Of a stretch of 64,000 bases of DNA, positions 45,064 to 54,807 are shown in pieces (positions within the stretch are counted from its first letter, which is position 1; every line of letters begins with the position of its first letter). The DNA comes from Rickettsia typhi. Its GTDB lineage: Bacteria; Pseudomonadota; Alphaproteobacteria; Rickettsiales; Deianiraeaceae. The stretch covers positions 124,001 to 188,000 of the forward strand of contig CAMAVJ010000001.1 of the NCBI GenBank assembly GCA_945861725.1. The letters are read 5' to 3'. The position numbers and the translations under genes are program-made. The notes under the pieces were generated by a model that saw nothing but the letters and a program-made list of their open reading frames with translations, did not search any database and was not told the DNA's origin.

Positions 45064-46839
45064 ATGTCATCAAAAAAAATTGGAACAAAGTTTGAAACAG
45101 TGAGGCAATTGTATGTATCGCTTATTTTTTTAAAACCATATTTCATCCAGTATCGTATTAAGTTTTTATTTGCAATCATACTAATGTTCGTCGTTGCTGG
45201 CACAACTGCATCATATGCTTATCTTGTGAAGGAATTATTGGATAAAATTTTTGTCGCAAAAAATGAAAAAATGCTTACAATCATTCCATTGGCGGTAATT
45301 GTAATAACTATTGTCAAAAATACCGCGTTGTTTATTCAAACAAGAACGATGCAAATTATTATGGCAAAGGTCACACAAAATATTCAAGAAGCACTTTACA
45401 GAAAGTATATAACATCTGATATTTCGTTCTTTGATAACACTCCAACTGGTGCGATGATTTCTCGAATATTCCAAACAACGGCATCAATTGCAAATGGAAT
45501 TAACACAATTCTTGTCATATTACTTCGCGAAATAATTACAGTTATCGCACTTACCGTTGTACTATTCATTCAGAATCCGATTCTTACACTTTTTAATCTT
45601 ATTTCAATTCCATTGACGGTAATTCCCGTCACAATCATCGCAAAAAAAATGCGAAATATAATAGATAAAGGCAGGGTTGGAATGGAAGATTTAGTTTCTT
45701 CCGTAGATGAATCACTTCGCCTTCCAAAGCTTGTAAAATCAAATGATGCTGAAGAGTTTGAAATTAAAAGAGTTAGCGGAATTTTTAACAATCTGCTTAA
45801 TATCGCAAAGAAGGTTATTACTCTTTCAACTCTACTTCCATCAATTACCGAAACAATATCAATTTGTGGAATTGCGGCAGTAATATGGTATGGCGGGTAT
45901 AGTGTTATCAATGGAACGCTGACCGCTGGGGAATTTTTCGCATTTTTTACGGCAATGACTATTGCCTATAAACCACTAAAGTCAATCACTGGTTTAAATT
46001 TAACAATTCAAAATTTTATTGCTTCAACAAAGGCGATAAAAAATGAACTTGAAAGGGATACGCATATCGTATCAAAAGCAAATGCAATTTCACTGGAAAA
46101 TATTAAAGGTGATATTTCATTTGAAAATATTTCATTTAAGTATCACAACGAATATGAACATTTAATATTGAGTAATATTTCTTTTGAAGTAAAATCTGGG
46201 GAAACGCTTGCAATAGTTGGGGCAACTGGTTCTGGAAAATCGACAATTATAAGCCTTCTTGAACGCTTTTATATCCCAACATCTGGAATAATAAAAATCG
46301 ATGGATACGATATAGCAAACATCACTCTTTCATCACTAAGACAAAATATTTCACTCGTTTCGCAGGATATCCAACTCTTCAATGACACAATTGAAAACAA
46401 CATTCGCTATACGAAAGTAAATGCCACACATAACGAAGTTATAAATGCCGCAAGGCTTGCAAATGCTGAAGATTTTATCAACCGTATGCCAAATGGATAC
46501 CAAACAATTGTTGGGCAATCTGGCACAAAGCTTTCTGGTGGTCAAAAACAAAGAATAGCAATTGCAAGGGCAATTTTATACGACTCACCAATACTTCTTC
46601 TAGATGAAGCAACTTCAGCACTGGATTCCATTTCCGAAAAATTAATTCAAGATGCACTGGATAAATTTATGAAAGACAGAACAACAATTGCAATTGCACA
46701 TAGACTTTCAACAGTAATAAACGCGGATAAAATCCTCGTTATCCAGCACGGAGAAATTATTGAATATGGTTCACACGAGGAGCTTATAAAGCAAAATGGA
46801 CATTATAATAAACTTTACACAACGCAGTTTGGGGATTAA
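45064..46839 (+). CDS. msbA: ABC exporter, MsbA-like lipid A flippase
   Basis: Fused TM and ATPase half-transporter forming homodimers; best explained as the lipid A-core flippase. Six-helix TM domain (about 1-310) followed by Walker A GATGSGKST (about 386-394), Q-loop SLVSQDIQLFNDTIENNI, signature LSGGQKQRIAIARAI and Walker B ILLLDEATSALD. ATG 45064 (591 aa) is chosen because the longer frame begins inside the -35 box. Other multidrug ABC exporters look alike, but length and gene content (kdsA, lptD) support MsbA. Confidence 0.85.
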   Translation: MSSKKIGTKFETVRQLYVSLIFLKPYFIQYRIKFLFAIILMFVVAGTTASYAYLVKELLDKIFVAKNEKMLTIIPLAVIVITIVKNTALFIQTRTMQIIMAKVTQNIQEALYRKYITSDISFFDNTPTGAMISRIFQTTASIANGINTILVILLREIITVIALTVVLFIQNPILTLFNLISIPLTVIPVTIIAKKMRNIIDKGRVGMEDLVSSVDESLRLPKLVKSNDAEEFEIKRVSGIFNNLLNIAKKVITLSTLLPSITETISICGIAAVIWYGGYSVINGTLTAGEFFAFFTAMTIAYKPLKSITGLNLTIQNFIASTKAIKNELERDTHIVSKANAISLENIKGDISFENISFKYHNEYEHLILSNISFEVKSGETLAIVGATGSGKSTIISLLERFYIPTSGIIKIDGYDIANITLSSLRQNISLVSQDIQLFNDTIENNIRYTKVNATHNEVINAARLANAEDFINRMPNGYQTIVGQSGTKLSGGQKQRIAIARAILYDSPILLLDEATSALDSISEKLIQDALDKFMKDRTTIAIAHRLSTVINADKILVIQHGEIIEYGSHEELIKQNGHYNKLYTTQFGD

Positions 46840-46888
46840 CGTTCTATTGTTATGATACATTTACCCTTAAAAAGTGCAGATGAACTAT

Positions 46889-46930
46889 TATTCTCTATCG
46901 AACTATATATTATTCTCTATCGAACTATAT
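46889..46930 (+). repeat. Two tandem copies of a 22-bp unit
   Basis: The 20-nt sequence TATTCTCTATCGAACTATAT occurs at 46889-46908 and 46911-46930, offset by 22 nt. It covers the end of the minus-strand gene, so that gene's stop lies in the repeat. Confidence 0.85.
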
Positions 46931-47319
46931 TGTCTACTCTGTTCGCCTGCTCTATCATATTGCTTATAATACTTATAATGTATCCTATTAATGTTCTCTA
47001 TTCTGCTTTTTGCCTGTTCTATATTCTTCTTGCTGTCAATCGCATTGTCTTGCACCGTTGCTGGATGACCGTATATAAGTGCGAACAAGCTTTTTTGATC
47101 ATCCTCACGATTTATCGCTATTCTCCGTTCATCTACAGGATGTGACACATTACCCTGTAATCGAGGTAGATTATACTGTGTTTGGTTGTCAATACTACTA
47201 ACTGCCGCACTCTTTGTTCTTAAACAACAACGAAACGGATATGTAATATATGAAAGGAATCGCCAAAGAATATTATTACTAGTCTTAACTACTGTGTTAG
47301 GATAAGTACTACGTTGCAT
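46903..47319 (-). CDS. Unknown 138-aa polar protein
   Basis: Not recognised. From ATG 47319 (an upstream ATG at 47352 adds 11 hydrophobic residues) the chain has a short hydrophobic or aromatic N-terminal segment, then a polar region rich in Asn, Gln, Arg, Asp and Tyr with a probable helix (about 85-125). It ends in the 22-bp tandem repeat. A 97-codon frame on the opposite strand is Ile/Leu/Tyr-rich and judged a shadow. The gene sits alone between msbA and typA. Confidence 0.45.
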   Translation of the reverse strand: MQRSTYPNTVVKTSNNILWRFLSYITYPFRCCLRTKSAAVSSIDNQTQYNLPRLQGNVSHPVDERRIAINREDDQKSLFALIYGHPATVQDNAIDSKKNIEQAKSRIENINRIHYKYYKQYDRAGEQSRQYSSIENNI

Positions 47320-47379
47320 AAAGGAAAAAATAATTATATTCCATAATAACACATTTTGCCCACTTATGCAACAGATTTT

Positions 47380-49221
47380 TTAGAAATCTTTGTTTTCGTT
47401 CTTTTTACGCTCGTGAAGTTCGAAATATCTTTTGCGAAGTCTCAAAGATTTCGGTGTAACTTCAACAAGCTCATCGTTTTGAATATACGCAATCATTTCT
47501 TCAAGAGTCATTAACTTTGGAGTAACCAAGCGAATTGCTTCATCAGCACCAGAAGAACGGATGTTTGTTAGCTGTTTTCCCTTAAGAACATTAACATCAA
47601 GGTCATTTTCTTTAGCATTTTCACCAACAATCATACCTTTGTAGACCTTGTCGCCATGGCGAATAAACATCGTTCCGCGGTCTTGAAGGTTGAAAATTGC
47701 GTAAGCAACGGCTTCACCTGTATCATTTGAAACAAGAACTCCGTTCTTTTTGGATTCAATTTTGCCTTTGTAAGGAGCATATTTTGAAAACAGACGGTTC
47801 ATAGTTCCAGTTCCTTTTGTGTCTGTCAAAAATTCACCATAATAACCAATTAAACCACGAGACGGTACAAGATATGTAATCCTCGTTTTGCCGTCGGTAC
47901 CTTGTCTCATATCAATCATTTCACCCTTGCGGACATTTAGTTTTGCAACAACTGAGCCCGAATAAGCTTCATCAACATCAACAAGAACTTCTTCAATTGG
48001 TTCAAGCATATTACCATTTTCGTCTTTTTGGAAAAGGACTTTTGGTCTTGCAACTGTAAGTTCAAAACCTTCGCGACGCATATTTTCAATTAGTACTCCA
48101 AGCTGAAGTTCTCCACGACCACCAACTTCAAATGTTTCACTTGTAACATCAGTAACTGTAATTGCAACATTGGATTCCGCTTCTGCGTAAAGCCTGTCAC
48201 GAATTGTGCGTGATGTAACTTTGTCACCTTCTTGACCAGCGAGCGGCGATGTATTTACCCCAATTGTAATTGAAATCGTTGGAGGATCGATCGGAGTCGA
48301 ATAGATTGCCTTTGTAACTGAAATATCACAAATTGTATCCGCAACTGAAGTTTTTTCAAGCCCAGCAATGGTAACGATATCACCAGCAATTGCTTCATCA
48401 ATTGGAATTCTGTGAGTTCCAAAATATCCTTGAAGTTTTGTAAGACGGAAATCCTCAACTTTTTCACCGTGTAAGTTAAGCGATCGAACCGATGTGTTAA
48501 CTCTAGCCTTTCCGCTATAAACCCTTCCTGTAAGAAGCCTTCCAAGAAAGTTATCCGCATGAAGAATTGTTGCAAGCATTGAAAATGGAGCTGTAGTATC
48601 AACATCTGGAGAAGGAACTTTTTCCAAAATTGCGTGAAAAAGTGGCATAAGATCCTTTCGTTCATCAGCTAAATCTTTAACTGCCCATCCTGCCCTTCCA
48701 GATGCATATAAATATGTGAAATCAAGCTGCTCTGGCGTTGCGTTAAGCATACAGAAAAGATCGAAAATTTCATCAAGAACTTCATTATGGCGTTCATCTT
48801 GCCTATCAATTTTATTAATAATCACAATTGGACGAAGACCCAGTTTTAAAGCCTTCCCAAGAACGAATTTTGTTTGTGGCATTGGTCCTTCAGCGGCATC
48901 AACAAGAAGAACTACTCCATCTACCATTGAAAGTACGCGTTCAACTTCTCCACCAAAATCGGCGTGTCCCGGTGTATCAACAATGTTGATTTTGTAATCA
49001 TCAAATTTTATAGCAGTACATTTTGCCAGAATTGTAATTCCCCGTTCCTTTTCGATATCGTTGGAATCCATGGCTCTCTCGTTAACATTTTCGTTTTCAC
49101 GAAATGTTCCGCTTTGTTTAAGGATGTTATCGACTAATGTTGTTTTTCCGTGGTCGACGTGTGCAATGATTGCAATATTACGGATTTTTTCTGGGGTAAT
49201 TCCTTCGAACGGATTTGACAT
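47380..49221 (-). CDS. typA: Ribosome-associated GTPase BipA/TypA
   Basis: EF-G-like translational GTPase for ribosome assembly and stress response. G1 IIAHVDHGKTTLVD, G3 DTPGHADFGGEVER, G4 NKIDR, and C-terminal TypA signature RSSGADEAIRLVTPK. MSNPFEGITPEKIRNIAI fixes ATG 49221 (613 aa). An upstream in-frame ATG at 49293 would overlap the divergent protease gene. Confidence 0.96.
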   Translation of the reverse strand: MSNPFEGITPEKIRNIAIIAHVDHGKTTLVDNILKQSGTFRENENVNERAMDSNDIEKERGITILAKCTAIKFDDYKINIVDTPGHADFGGEVERVLSMVDGVVLLVDAAEGPMPQTKFVLGKALKLGLRPIVIINKIDRQDERHNEVLDEIFDLFCMLNATPEQLDFTYLYASGRAGWAVKDLADERKDLMPLFHAILEKVPSPDVDTTAPFSMLATILHADNFLGRLLTGRVYSGKARVNTSVRSLNLHGEKVEDFRLTKLQGYFGTHRIPIDEAIAGDIVTIAGLEKTSVADTICDISVTKAIYSTPIDPPTISITIGVNTSPLAGQEGDKVTSRTIRDRLYAEAESNVAITVTDVTSETFEVGGRGELQLGVLIENMRREGFELTVARPKVLFQKDENGNMLEPIEEVLVDVDEAYSGSVVAKLNVRKGEMIDMRQGTDGKTRITYLVPSRGLIGYYGEFLTDTKGTGTMNRLFSKYAPYKGKIESKKNGVLVSNDTGEAVAYAIFNLQDRGTMFIRHGDKVYKGMIVGENAKENDLDVNVLKGKQLTNIRSSGADEAIRLVTPKLMTLEEMIAYIQNDELVEVTPKSLRLRKRYFELHERKKNENKDF

Positions 49222-49285
49222 TTTTCTTGCAAAAATAAGATTATCACAATAAAGCGTATATGATTTAATTGTCAAGTAATTAATT

Positions 49286-50182
49286 ATGGACATAGTTATT
49301 AATTTTATACCATGTTTTCTTGTTAGCTTCTCAATTCTTTATAATATTTACAATATAAAGTATTCTATACACATTGGCTATACAACGATGTTTATATCCT
49401 CCATTGTGGCTTTTTACCTTGGAATGCTTGATTTAACAGGATTGATTATATGCTTAACACTATTGGGATTGGTAATTTTAAGCAAATTTATTATTCATAG
49501 TGTCTATAGTGCAATATTGAAGATTATATTTTACATATTTCTTATTCCGATTTTACTACATATATTACCCGGTTTCCGTAATATTATTATATTAAATAAA
49601 GTTACTTTGTCTCAATATTCTGCACCATTTACGATGTATATGAATTTTGATAAATTATATATTATATCGTTAATGGTGATTGCTTTTTATGATAAACGAA
49701 CGGATGGTAGAATAAGCTACCATACAGTATTAAGGTATATCATTAACGATATAGTAAAAATTTTACCAATAGCAATGCTTGTATTACTTGGGTTGGCGTA
49801 CATACTTGGATTTATTCAATTTGATCCCAAATTTAATTTTAAAGTTCTGATATTGTGGATTACAAATAATCTACTAGTTGTTTGCTTGGGTGAGGAAATA
49901 CTGTTTAGAAGTTTATTGATGAAAGATATTTCATATGCATTACAGAAATATACCAAATTACGAGAAAAATCCAGTATATTATTAATGATATCACTATCAT
50001 CATTAATATTTGGTCTCTCTCATATGCCAAATATTCCATTTGCGTTATTAGCATGTTTTGCTGGAATATTTTATGCTATAGCATATATCAAAAATAACAG
50101 AATTGAATCAGCTATTCTGCTGCACTTTATTGTTAATTTGATACATATAACTTTGTTTACCTATCCGTATACTAAATTATAA
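49286..50182 (+). CDS. CPBP-family intramembrane metalloprotease
   Basis: Polytopic (about eight hydrophobic helices) Abi/CAAX-like protease. Conserved motifs: EEILFRSLL (EExxxR, about 206-214), FGLSH (about 245-249), and the final His in LHFIVNLIH. 298 aa. Base composition is noticeably more AT-rich than its neighbours, rich in Ile and Tyr codons ATA and TAT. Possible jobs include bacteriocin immunity or prenyl-protein processing; no bacteriocin gene is visible. Confidence 0.8.
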   Translation: MDIVINFIPCFLVSFSILYNIYNIKYSIHIGYTTMFISSIVAFYLGMLDLTGLIICLTLLGLVILSKFIIHSVYSAILKIIFYIFLIPILLHILPGFRNIIILNKVTLSQYSAPFTMYMNFDKLYIISLMVIAFYDKRTDGRISYHTVLRYIINDIVKILPIAMLVLLGLAYILGFIQFDPKFNFKVLILWITNNLLVVCLGEEILFRSLLMKDISYALQKYTKLREKSSILLMISLSSLIFGLSHMPNIPFALLACFAGIFYAIAYIKNNRIESAILLHFIVNLIHITLFTYPYTKL

Positions 50183-50264
50183 ACGATAACTCACTAAAAT
50201 AATTCCCTTGAATTTTAAAATATCTGGAGAACTATCTTCACATAAAACTACTCAATTTTGAAAA

Positions 50265-50816
50265 ATGACATTCCTCTTTACACAAGAAAACCTTGAACTT
50301 GCAAAGAATGCCGTGGCAAAGTATCCTGAGAATCGTAAGAAATCTGCAGTAATGGAGCTTCTGTGGATAGCACAACGCCAAAACAATAACTGGATTCCGC
50401 AAGAGGCCATTATTTACATCGCAAAATTTCTTGAAATGCCAGAGGTTAGAGTTTTTGAAGTTGTAACATTCTATTCAATGTACAACCTGAAACCCGTTGG
50501 AAAATATTTTATTCAAGCTTGTGGAACAACGCCATGTGTATTAATGGGGTCGGAGGATATAATGCAAATTATTAAAAATGAACTAAAAATTAGCGATAAG
50601 GAAATGACAACGGACGGTCTTTTTTCTCTTCTTGAAGTTGAATGTCTGGGGGCGTGTTCAAATGGACCAATGATTCAAATTAATGATGACTACTACGAAG
50701 ATCTTACTCCTGAAACAATTCGCGAAATACTTCAGGCACTCAAAAATGGAAAACCTGTTAAAATTGGTTCACAAAATGGCAGAAAATCTGCTGAAACTAA
50801 CGAACTTTTGCAGTAA
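50265..50816 (+). CDS. nuoE: NADH-quinone oxidoreductase subunit E
   Basis: 24-kDa complex I subunit carrying one 2Fe-2S cluster. Cluster ligands are visible as CGTTPC (Cx4C, about 86-91) and CLGAC (Cx3C, about 127-131). Thioredoxin-like C-terminal half. 183 aa. No other nuo gene lies next to it, so the complex I operon is split. The last 20 nt overlap the convergent unknown gene. Confidence 0.95.
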   Translation: MTFLFTQENLELAKNAVAKYPENRKKSAVMELLWIAQRQNNNWIPQEAIIYIAKFLEMPEVRVFEVVTFYSMYNLKPVGKYFIQACGTTPCVLMGSEDIMQIIKNELKISDKEMTTDGLFSLLEVECLGACSNGPMIQINDDYYEDLTPETIREILQALKNGKPVKIGSQNGRKSAETNELLQ

Positions 50817-51462
50817 CATTGCGTTGTGTGATACTTTTCTTCTCCACTTCTTTTCCATCTTTTTTTTGTCCAATATTTTTGACACTTTTTAAAGAATTTA
50901 TTTCGTTTAGCCTATTGATTTTGCTTTTCACAATATTCAAAGTTTGAAAATGTAGGCTCGAAACTGTATGCGGATATATGTGTGAAATTTCCTTTTCAAT
51001 GTGCTTCCTATGTTCTTTGAATGATTTAAAACCATTTTTTACAAAAGAATCGATAGCTGAGCAAACTTTTTTAGTCGCAGCATCTGAATTTAATTCAATA
51101 ACGGTGTTAAGTAAAATTTCAATAATTTCGTCAATTTCCGAGTGAAAGTCCTCTTGATCGTCGTTGTCAAGTAATTTTGACCCCTTCTTTATCACAAAAG
51201 CTTTGGGAACATTATTCTTGTTTTTCGTCTTTTTCGATTTTTCAGTAGAATTATTAATGGGTAGAGTTAAATTATTTAATAATTGCCGTGCATTATTTTG
51301 TGAACCTAATTCACTGGCAAGTTCTTGTGAATTACTTTTCGAAATTTGGATTTTTTTTATAGCAGACAAAAGCCTCACTTTAACAGACTTGAGCTGAATC
51401 TTGTTTAAGTCGCAATGTGATGTGGCATTTTCCACAATATTATTCAAATCAATAATTGACAT
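50797..51462 (-). CDS. Unknown 221-aa charged helical protein
   Basis: Soluble, rich in Lys, Asn, Ser and Ile, with probable coiled-coil segments (about 15-50, 105-140, 145-200) and a basic disordered C-terminus. No domain recognised. ATG 51462 chosen (an upstream ATG at 51507 runs into the divergent lptD leader). Its 3' end overlaps nuoE by 20 nt. A mid-protein Lys-rich linker (STEKSKKTKNKNN) is striking. Could be an effector or nucleic-acid-binding protein; no evidence decides. Confidence 0.55.
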   Translation of the reverse strand: MSIIDLNNIVENATSHCDLNKIQLKSVKVRLLSAIKKIQISKSNSQELASELGSQNNARQLLNNLTLPINNSTEKSKKTKNKNNVPKAFVIKKGSKLLDNDDQEDFHSEIDEIIEILLNTVIELNSDAATKKVCSAIDSFVKNGFKSFKEHRKHIEKEISHIYPHTVSSLHFQTLNIVKSKINRLNEINSLKSVKNIGQKKDGKEVEKKSITQRNVTAKVR

Positions 51463-51549
51463 ATTAACTTTTTTTGTAAAAATATAAGAACATTCTTGAA
51501 TAATCAAGAAAAAGGTTTTGAAAGTAATTTCAATAAAAAATTAAATATA

Positions 51550-53748
51550 ATGCTTCCAATCGCTATTCTTATACTTTTCCTTGTCAACTTTGTGCCATCC
51601 TTTGCACAGGAGGCAAGCCTGAAGGCGATGGTCATTGAAGGAAGCCGCATGAAGAGCAACAAATCCAACAAAGGAGACGCCGGCATAATTCATGCAAAAG
51701 GCAATGTTGAACTGAAGAATGAGAGTATGAAAATTAATAGTGAAGAAATTATTATTAATAAAGAGACAAAGCAAACGACTCTTCCAGTTGATGCAAAAAT
51801 TACTTATGAAGGAGCGGATAATTATAATGTGACGATTTTTTCACAATACCTTACGGGAAATCCTGAAACAAAAGAGTTGGATGGTAAGAACGTTAAGATG
51901 CTCTCAGACTTAATTTCATACCAAGCTGCAACAATTAAAACATCACAACCCATATTAACACTTTCAAAAACAAAATTTTCAACATGTCAGATGTTTAAAA
52001 TTGACGAACAAAACCAAAATCAAGCCAATGAATGCGATGTTCCATGGAGTGGATATGCTTCAAAAATCATTTATAACACTGAAACTAAACAATTGAAAGC
52101 AAAAAATTTATTGATAAAAGTGCACGGAATTCCAGTAATTTACACACCATACCTTTCCATTAATTTGAATCAAAAAAAAGATGGATTTCAACAGTTTAGT
52201 CCGATAAGTGTCAATGGACAGCAAGGTTTAACCTTCGTGTACATTAAAGAGAATACAAAGTATGGTGACTTTACAATTCAACCAGAAATATATGCTACCC
52301 AAAAGACATCAGATTCATCATTAAGGGCTCATAACATTAAAATTCATCATGAATATGCAAAAAATCATGAAAAAAACCACTTTATTACTGAAACCGATTT
52401 CAAAACCACACTACTCCAAACAAATAGTAGTAAAAATACAAATGACAAAGGCTACAGATACTACCTAATGAATAGCAACAAATATTATAACGATTCTTCA
52501 GTCACGAACTTAAATATTCAAGCATCTTCGGATCTTTTGGTTCGTAAGATTTATGATATGAAATTCGAAAACTATTTAACATCCAATCTTTCTTACAGTA
52601 ACTATACGAATAATAAATTTTATAATGTGGATACTACATATTATAAAGCAATGACAGACTCCAACCAAAACTTAATTCCATCCAGCGTTTCATCTGCAAG
52701 GTATAACAAAATTTTAACCAAATTAAATTCCAATAATCAAGTTACGTCAAAAAGCGAAATGATGAACTTCCAGAGAGTTAATGGTCTGAGTGGTACTCGT
52801 CTTAACACGGCACTAGAGTTACAAAAAACCTTTAAATTTAAGGGTTTTCAAGCCGAAACAAAACCAAGTTTTAACATACTTCATTATACATATAGAAATA
52901 CTCAAATACCAGGTGTAAATACCAAAACACCAGATATAGACTTCGCATATCGAGCAGTTGGCGATATCAATACAACACTTTCGCAATCATTTTCGTATAA
53001 TGTCAAAAGTTATATCACACAAATAAAACCAATGATTTTCATCGATTACACAACTGATGCCACTAAAGGTAATGTAATAAATGAAGATAGTGCAACGGGT
53101 TTTGTTACAGATAACAATATTTTTACGATGTCAAGATACAACGGTATTGATATAGTAGATTCCGGATTAAAGGGTGCTTATGGCTTAAGTGTACAAGCAC
53201 AAAACAGAAATAACAGAAAATTTAACTTCTTTGCAGGACAAAGATACAATACCTCAAGCGGTTTTTCAAATTATGTTGGAAGAGCAAATGCATCACTTGA
53301 AAAAATGCAAGTATCTGCAAAGTTTGTTGTAAAAAATGATGGTTCACAAATTTTATTTTCAAATTCAAATATATCATTACAACCATTTCAATTTATAGAT
53401 ATTGGTCTTGGTTATTTTTATCTTGATAAAACACTACAAAACCCACAACAAGTTGGATTGCTTAATCAACCAGTGCAAACCATTGAAAATATTACATACT
53501 CTGGTTCACTTAATTACAAAAATCACTCAATTTTTGTAAATATGATTCAAAACACAAAATTCTTCAGCGGAAATAACCCAACGCCACAAAATATCATCAC
53601 GAATCTTAGCGGTGGATTTAGTTATAAAAGTAACTGTTTGAATTATAGAATTGGCATACAAAACCAAACATCTTCCAATAACGCTCAAAATGACACTCAA
53701 AATATAAGTATAACAACGTTTATACTCGAAGTAAATATGACAAAGTAG
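51550..53748 (+). CDS. lptD: LPS-assembly outer-membrane protein LptD
   Basis: Inserts LPS into the outer leaflet with LptE. Signal peptide (about 1-19, ending PSFA), N-terminal OstA/LptA-like beta-jellyroll (GNVELKNESMKINSEEIIINKET), then a large barrel with the conserved MSRYNGIDIVDSGLKGAYGL segment. 732 aa from ATG 51550; TTG at 51496 would add 18 residues. Two Cys occur in the LSKTKFSTCQMF and NECDVPW region, a position where other LptD have disulfide Cys. Confidence 0.9.
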   Translation: MLPIAILILFLVNFVPSFAQEASLKAMVIEGSRMKSNKSNKGDAGIIHAKGNVELKNESMKINSEEIIINKETKQTTLPVDAKITYEGADNYNVTIFSQYLTGNPETKELDGKNVKMLSDLISYQAATIKTSQPILTLSKTKFSTCQMFKIDEQNQNQANECDVPWSGYASKIIYNTETKQLKAKNLLIKVHGIPVIYTPYLSINLNQKKDGFQQFSPISVNGQQGLTFVYIKENTKYGDFTIQPEIYATQKTSDSSLRAHNIKIHHEYAKNHEKNHFITETDFKTTLLQTNSSKNTNDKGYRYYLMNSNKYYNDSSVTNLNIQASSDLLVRKIYDMKFENYLTSNLSYSNYTNNKFYNVDTTYYKAMTDSNQNLIPSSVSSARYNKILTKLNSNNQVTSKSEMMNFQRVNGLSGTRLNTALELQKTFKFKGFQAETKPSFNILHYTYRNTQIPGVNTKTPDIDFAYRAVGDINTTLSQSFSYNVKSYITQIKPMIFIDYTTDATKGNVINEDSATGFVTDNNIFTMSRYNGIDIVDSGLKGAYGLSVQAQNRNNRKFNFFAGQRYNTSSGFSNYVGRANASLEKMQVSAKFVVKNDGSQILFSNSNISLQPFQFIDIGLGYFYLDKTLQNPQQVGLLNQPVQTIENITYSGSLNYKNHSIFVNMIQNTKFFSGNNPTPQNIITNLSGGFSYKSNCLNYRIGIQNQTSSNNAQNDTQNISITTFILEVNMTK

Positions 53749-53764
53749 CATTAAAGTGTGACTT

Positions 53765-54727
53765 TCAAGCAAATTTGAATACAACACCTCCCCAAGTTAA
53801 ACCACCACCAAGTGCTTCTAAAATGATTAAATCTCCTGTTTTAAATTTTGCACTTTCCTCCCACATTGCAAGTGGAATTGTCGCAGATGACGTGTTTGCA
53901 TGTTTATGAATCGTTTTAATGAACTTTTCTTCAGGCATATCCATTTTTTTAGCAATAGCATCAAGAATTCTAATATTTGCTTGATGCGGAACAATAAAAT
54001 CGATTTCTTCTTTTGTAATGCCTGCTTTCTCAATGAGTTCATTAATTGAAGAATACATTTTTGAAACTGCGTGTTTAAAGACATCCTGCCCATTCATTGT
54101 TAGTAACCCAGATCCCTTTGTGGACACTCCACTTGTTGTTTGAAGCATTTGTGTATGAGATTCTGAATGAAGTGACGCCGTTATTAGACAATTATGGGAA
54201 TTTTCATCATCTAGTTCCACAATACAAGAACCAGCACCATCACCAAATAATACACAAGTCGTTCTATCTTCAAAATCAAGAACGCGGGACATTGTATCCG
54301 CTCCAACAACTAAAACAGATTTTGCAAATCCAGCAAGAATATGCGAATATGCGTTCACAATGCCATAAACAAAACCAGCACAAACAGCTTGAATATCAAA
54401 CGCAAAATTTGATGAAATTCCTCTTTCTTTAAGCTTTCCTTGTAAAATGCAGGCAGTTGAAGGAAATGTTAAATCAGGGGTAGTGGTCGCAACAATAATT
54501 GCATCAATGTGAGTTCTACCTTTTAGCGAAATAAGTGCCGATTCAAGAGCAAGATCTGATGTAGATTGATTATCGTTTGCGAAAAAGCGTTGAGTAATTC
54601 CCGTTCTTTGAACAATCCATTCATCACTTGTTTCGACGAATTGTGATATATCATGGTTTGTTAATTTTTTTGGTGGAAGATATCCTCCCCAAGAGGAAAT
54701 CTTCACAGAAGTTTTGACTTTTTGCAT
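53765..54727 (-). CDS. fabH: Beta-ketoacyl-ACP synthase III
   Basis: Starts fatty-acid synthesis by condensing acetyl-CoA with malonyl-ACP. Catalytic triad: Cys in IQAVCAGFVYG (about 113), His in VPHQANIRI (about 247), Asn in HANTSSATIP (about 277). GDGAGS and the C-terminal ALGGGLTWG are typical. 320 aa. Usual partner plsX is not adjacent. Confidence 0.96.
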   Translation of the reverse strand: MQKVKTSVKISSWGGYLPPKKLTNHDISQFVETSDEWIVQRTGITQRFFANDNQSTSDLALESALISLKGRTHIDAIIVATTTPDLTFPSTACILQGKLKERGISSNFAFDIQAVCAGFVYGIVNAYSHILAGFAKSVLVVGADTMSRVLDFEDRTTCVLFGDGAGSCIVELDDENSHNCLITASLHSESHTQMLQTTSGVSTKGSGLLTMNGQDVFKHAVSKMYSSINELIEKAGITKEEIDFIVPHQANIRILDAIAKKMDMPEEKFIKTIHKHANTSSATIPLAMWEESAKFKTGDLIILEALGGGLTWGGVVFKFA

Positions 54728-54807
54728 TTTAGCACTAAATTTAACTTGCTATTTTGAATAGGTAAAACCAAAAATACAAGTAAAAATTGCTGAAAAATTA
54801 ACTTAAA

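Noticed and set aside
46852..47145. 97-codon + strand frame rich in Ile, Leu and Tyr
   Set aside because: Overlaps the more protein-like minus-strand frame; composition looks like antisense of polar codons.
47322..47400. Hairpin AGATTT...AAATCT downstream of typA as a terminator
   Set aside because: No T-run follows on the minus strand and the stem is only six A/T-rich pairs.
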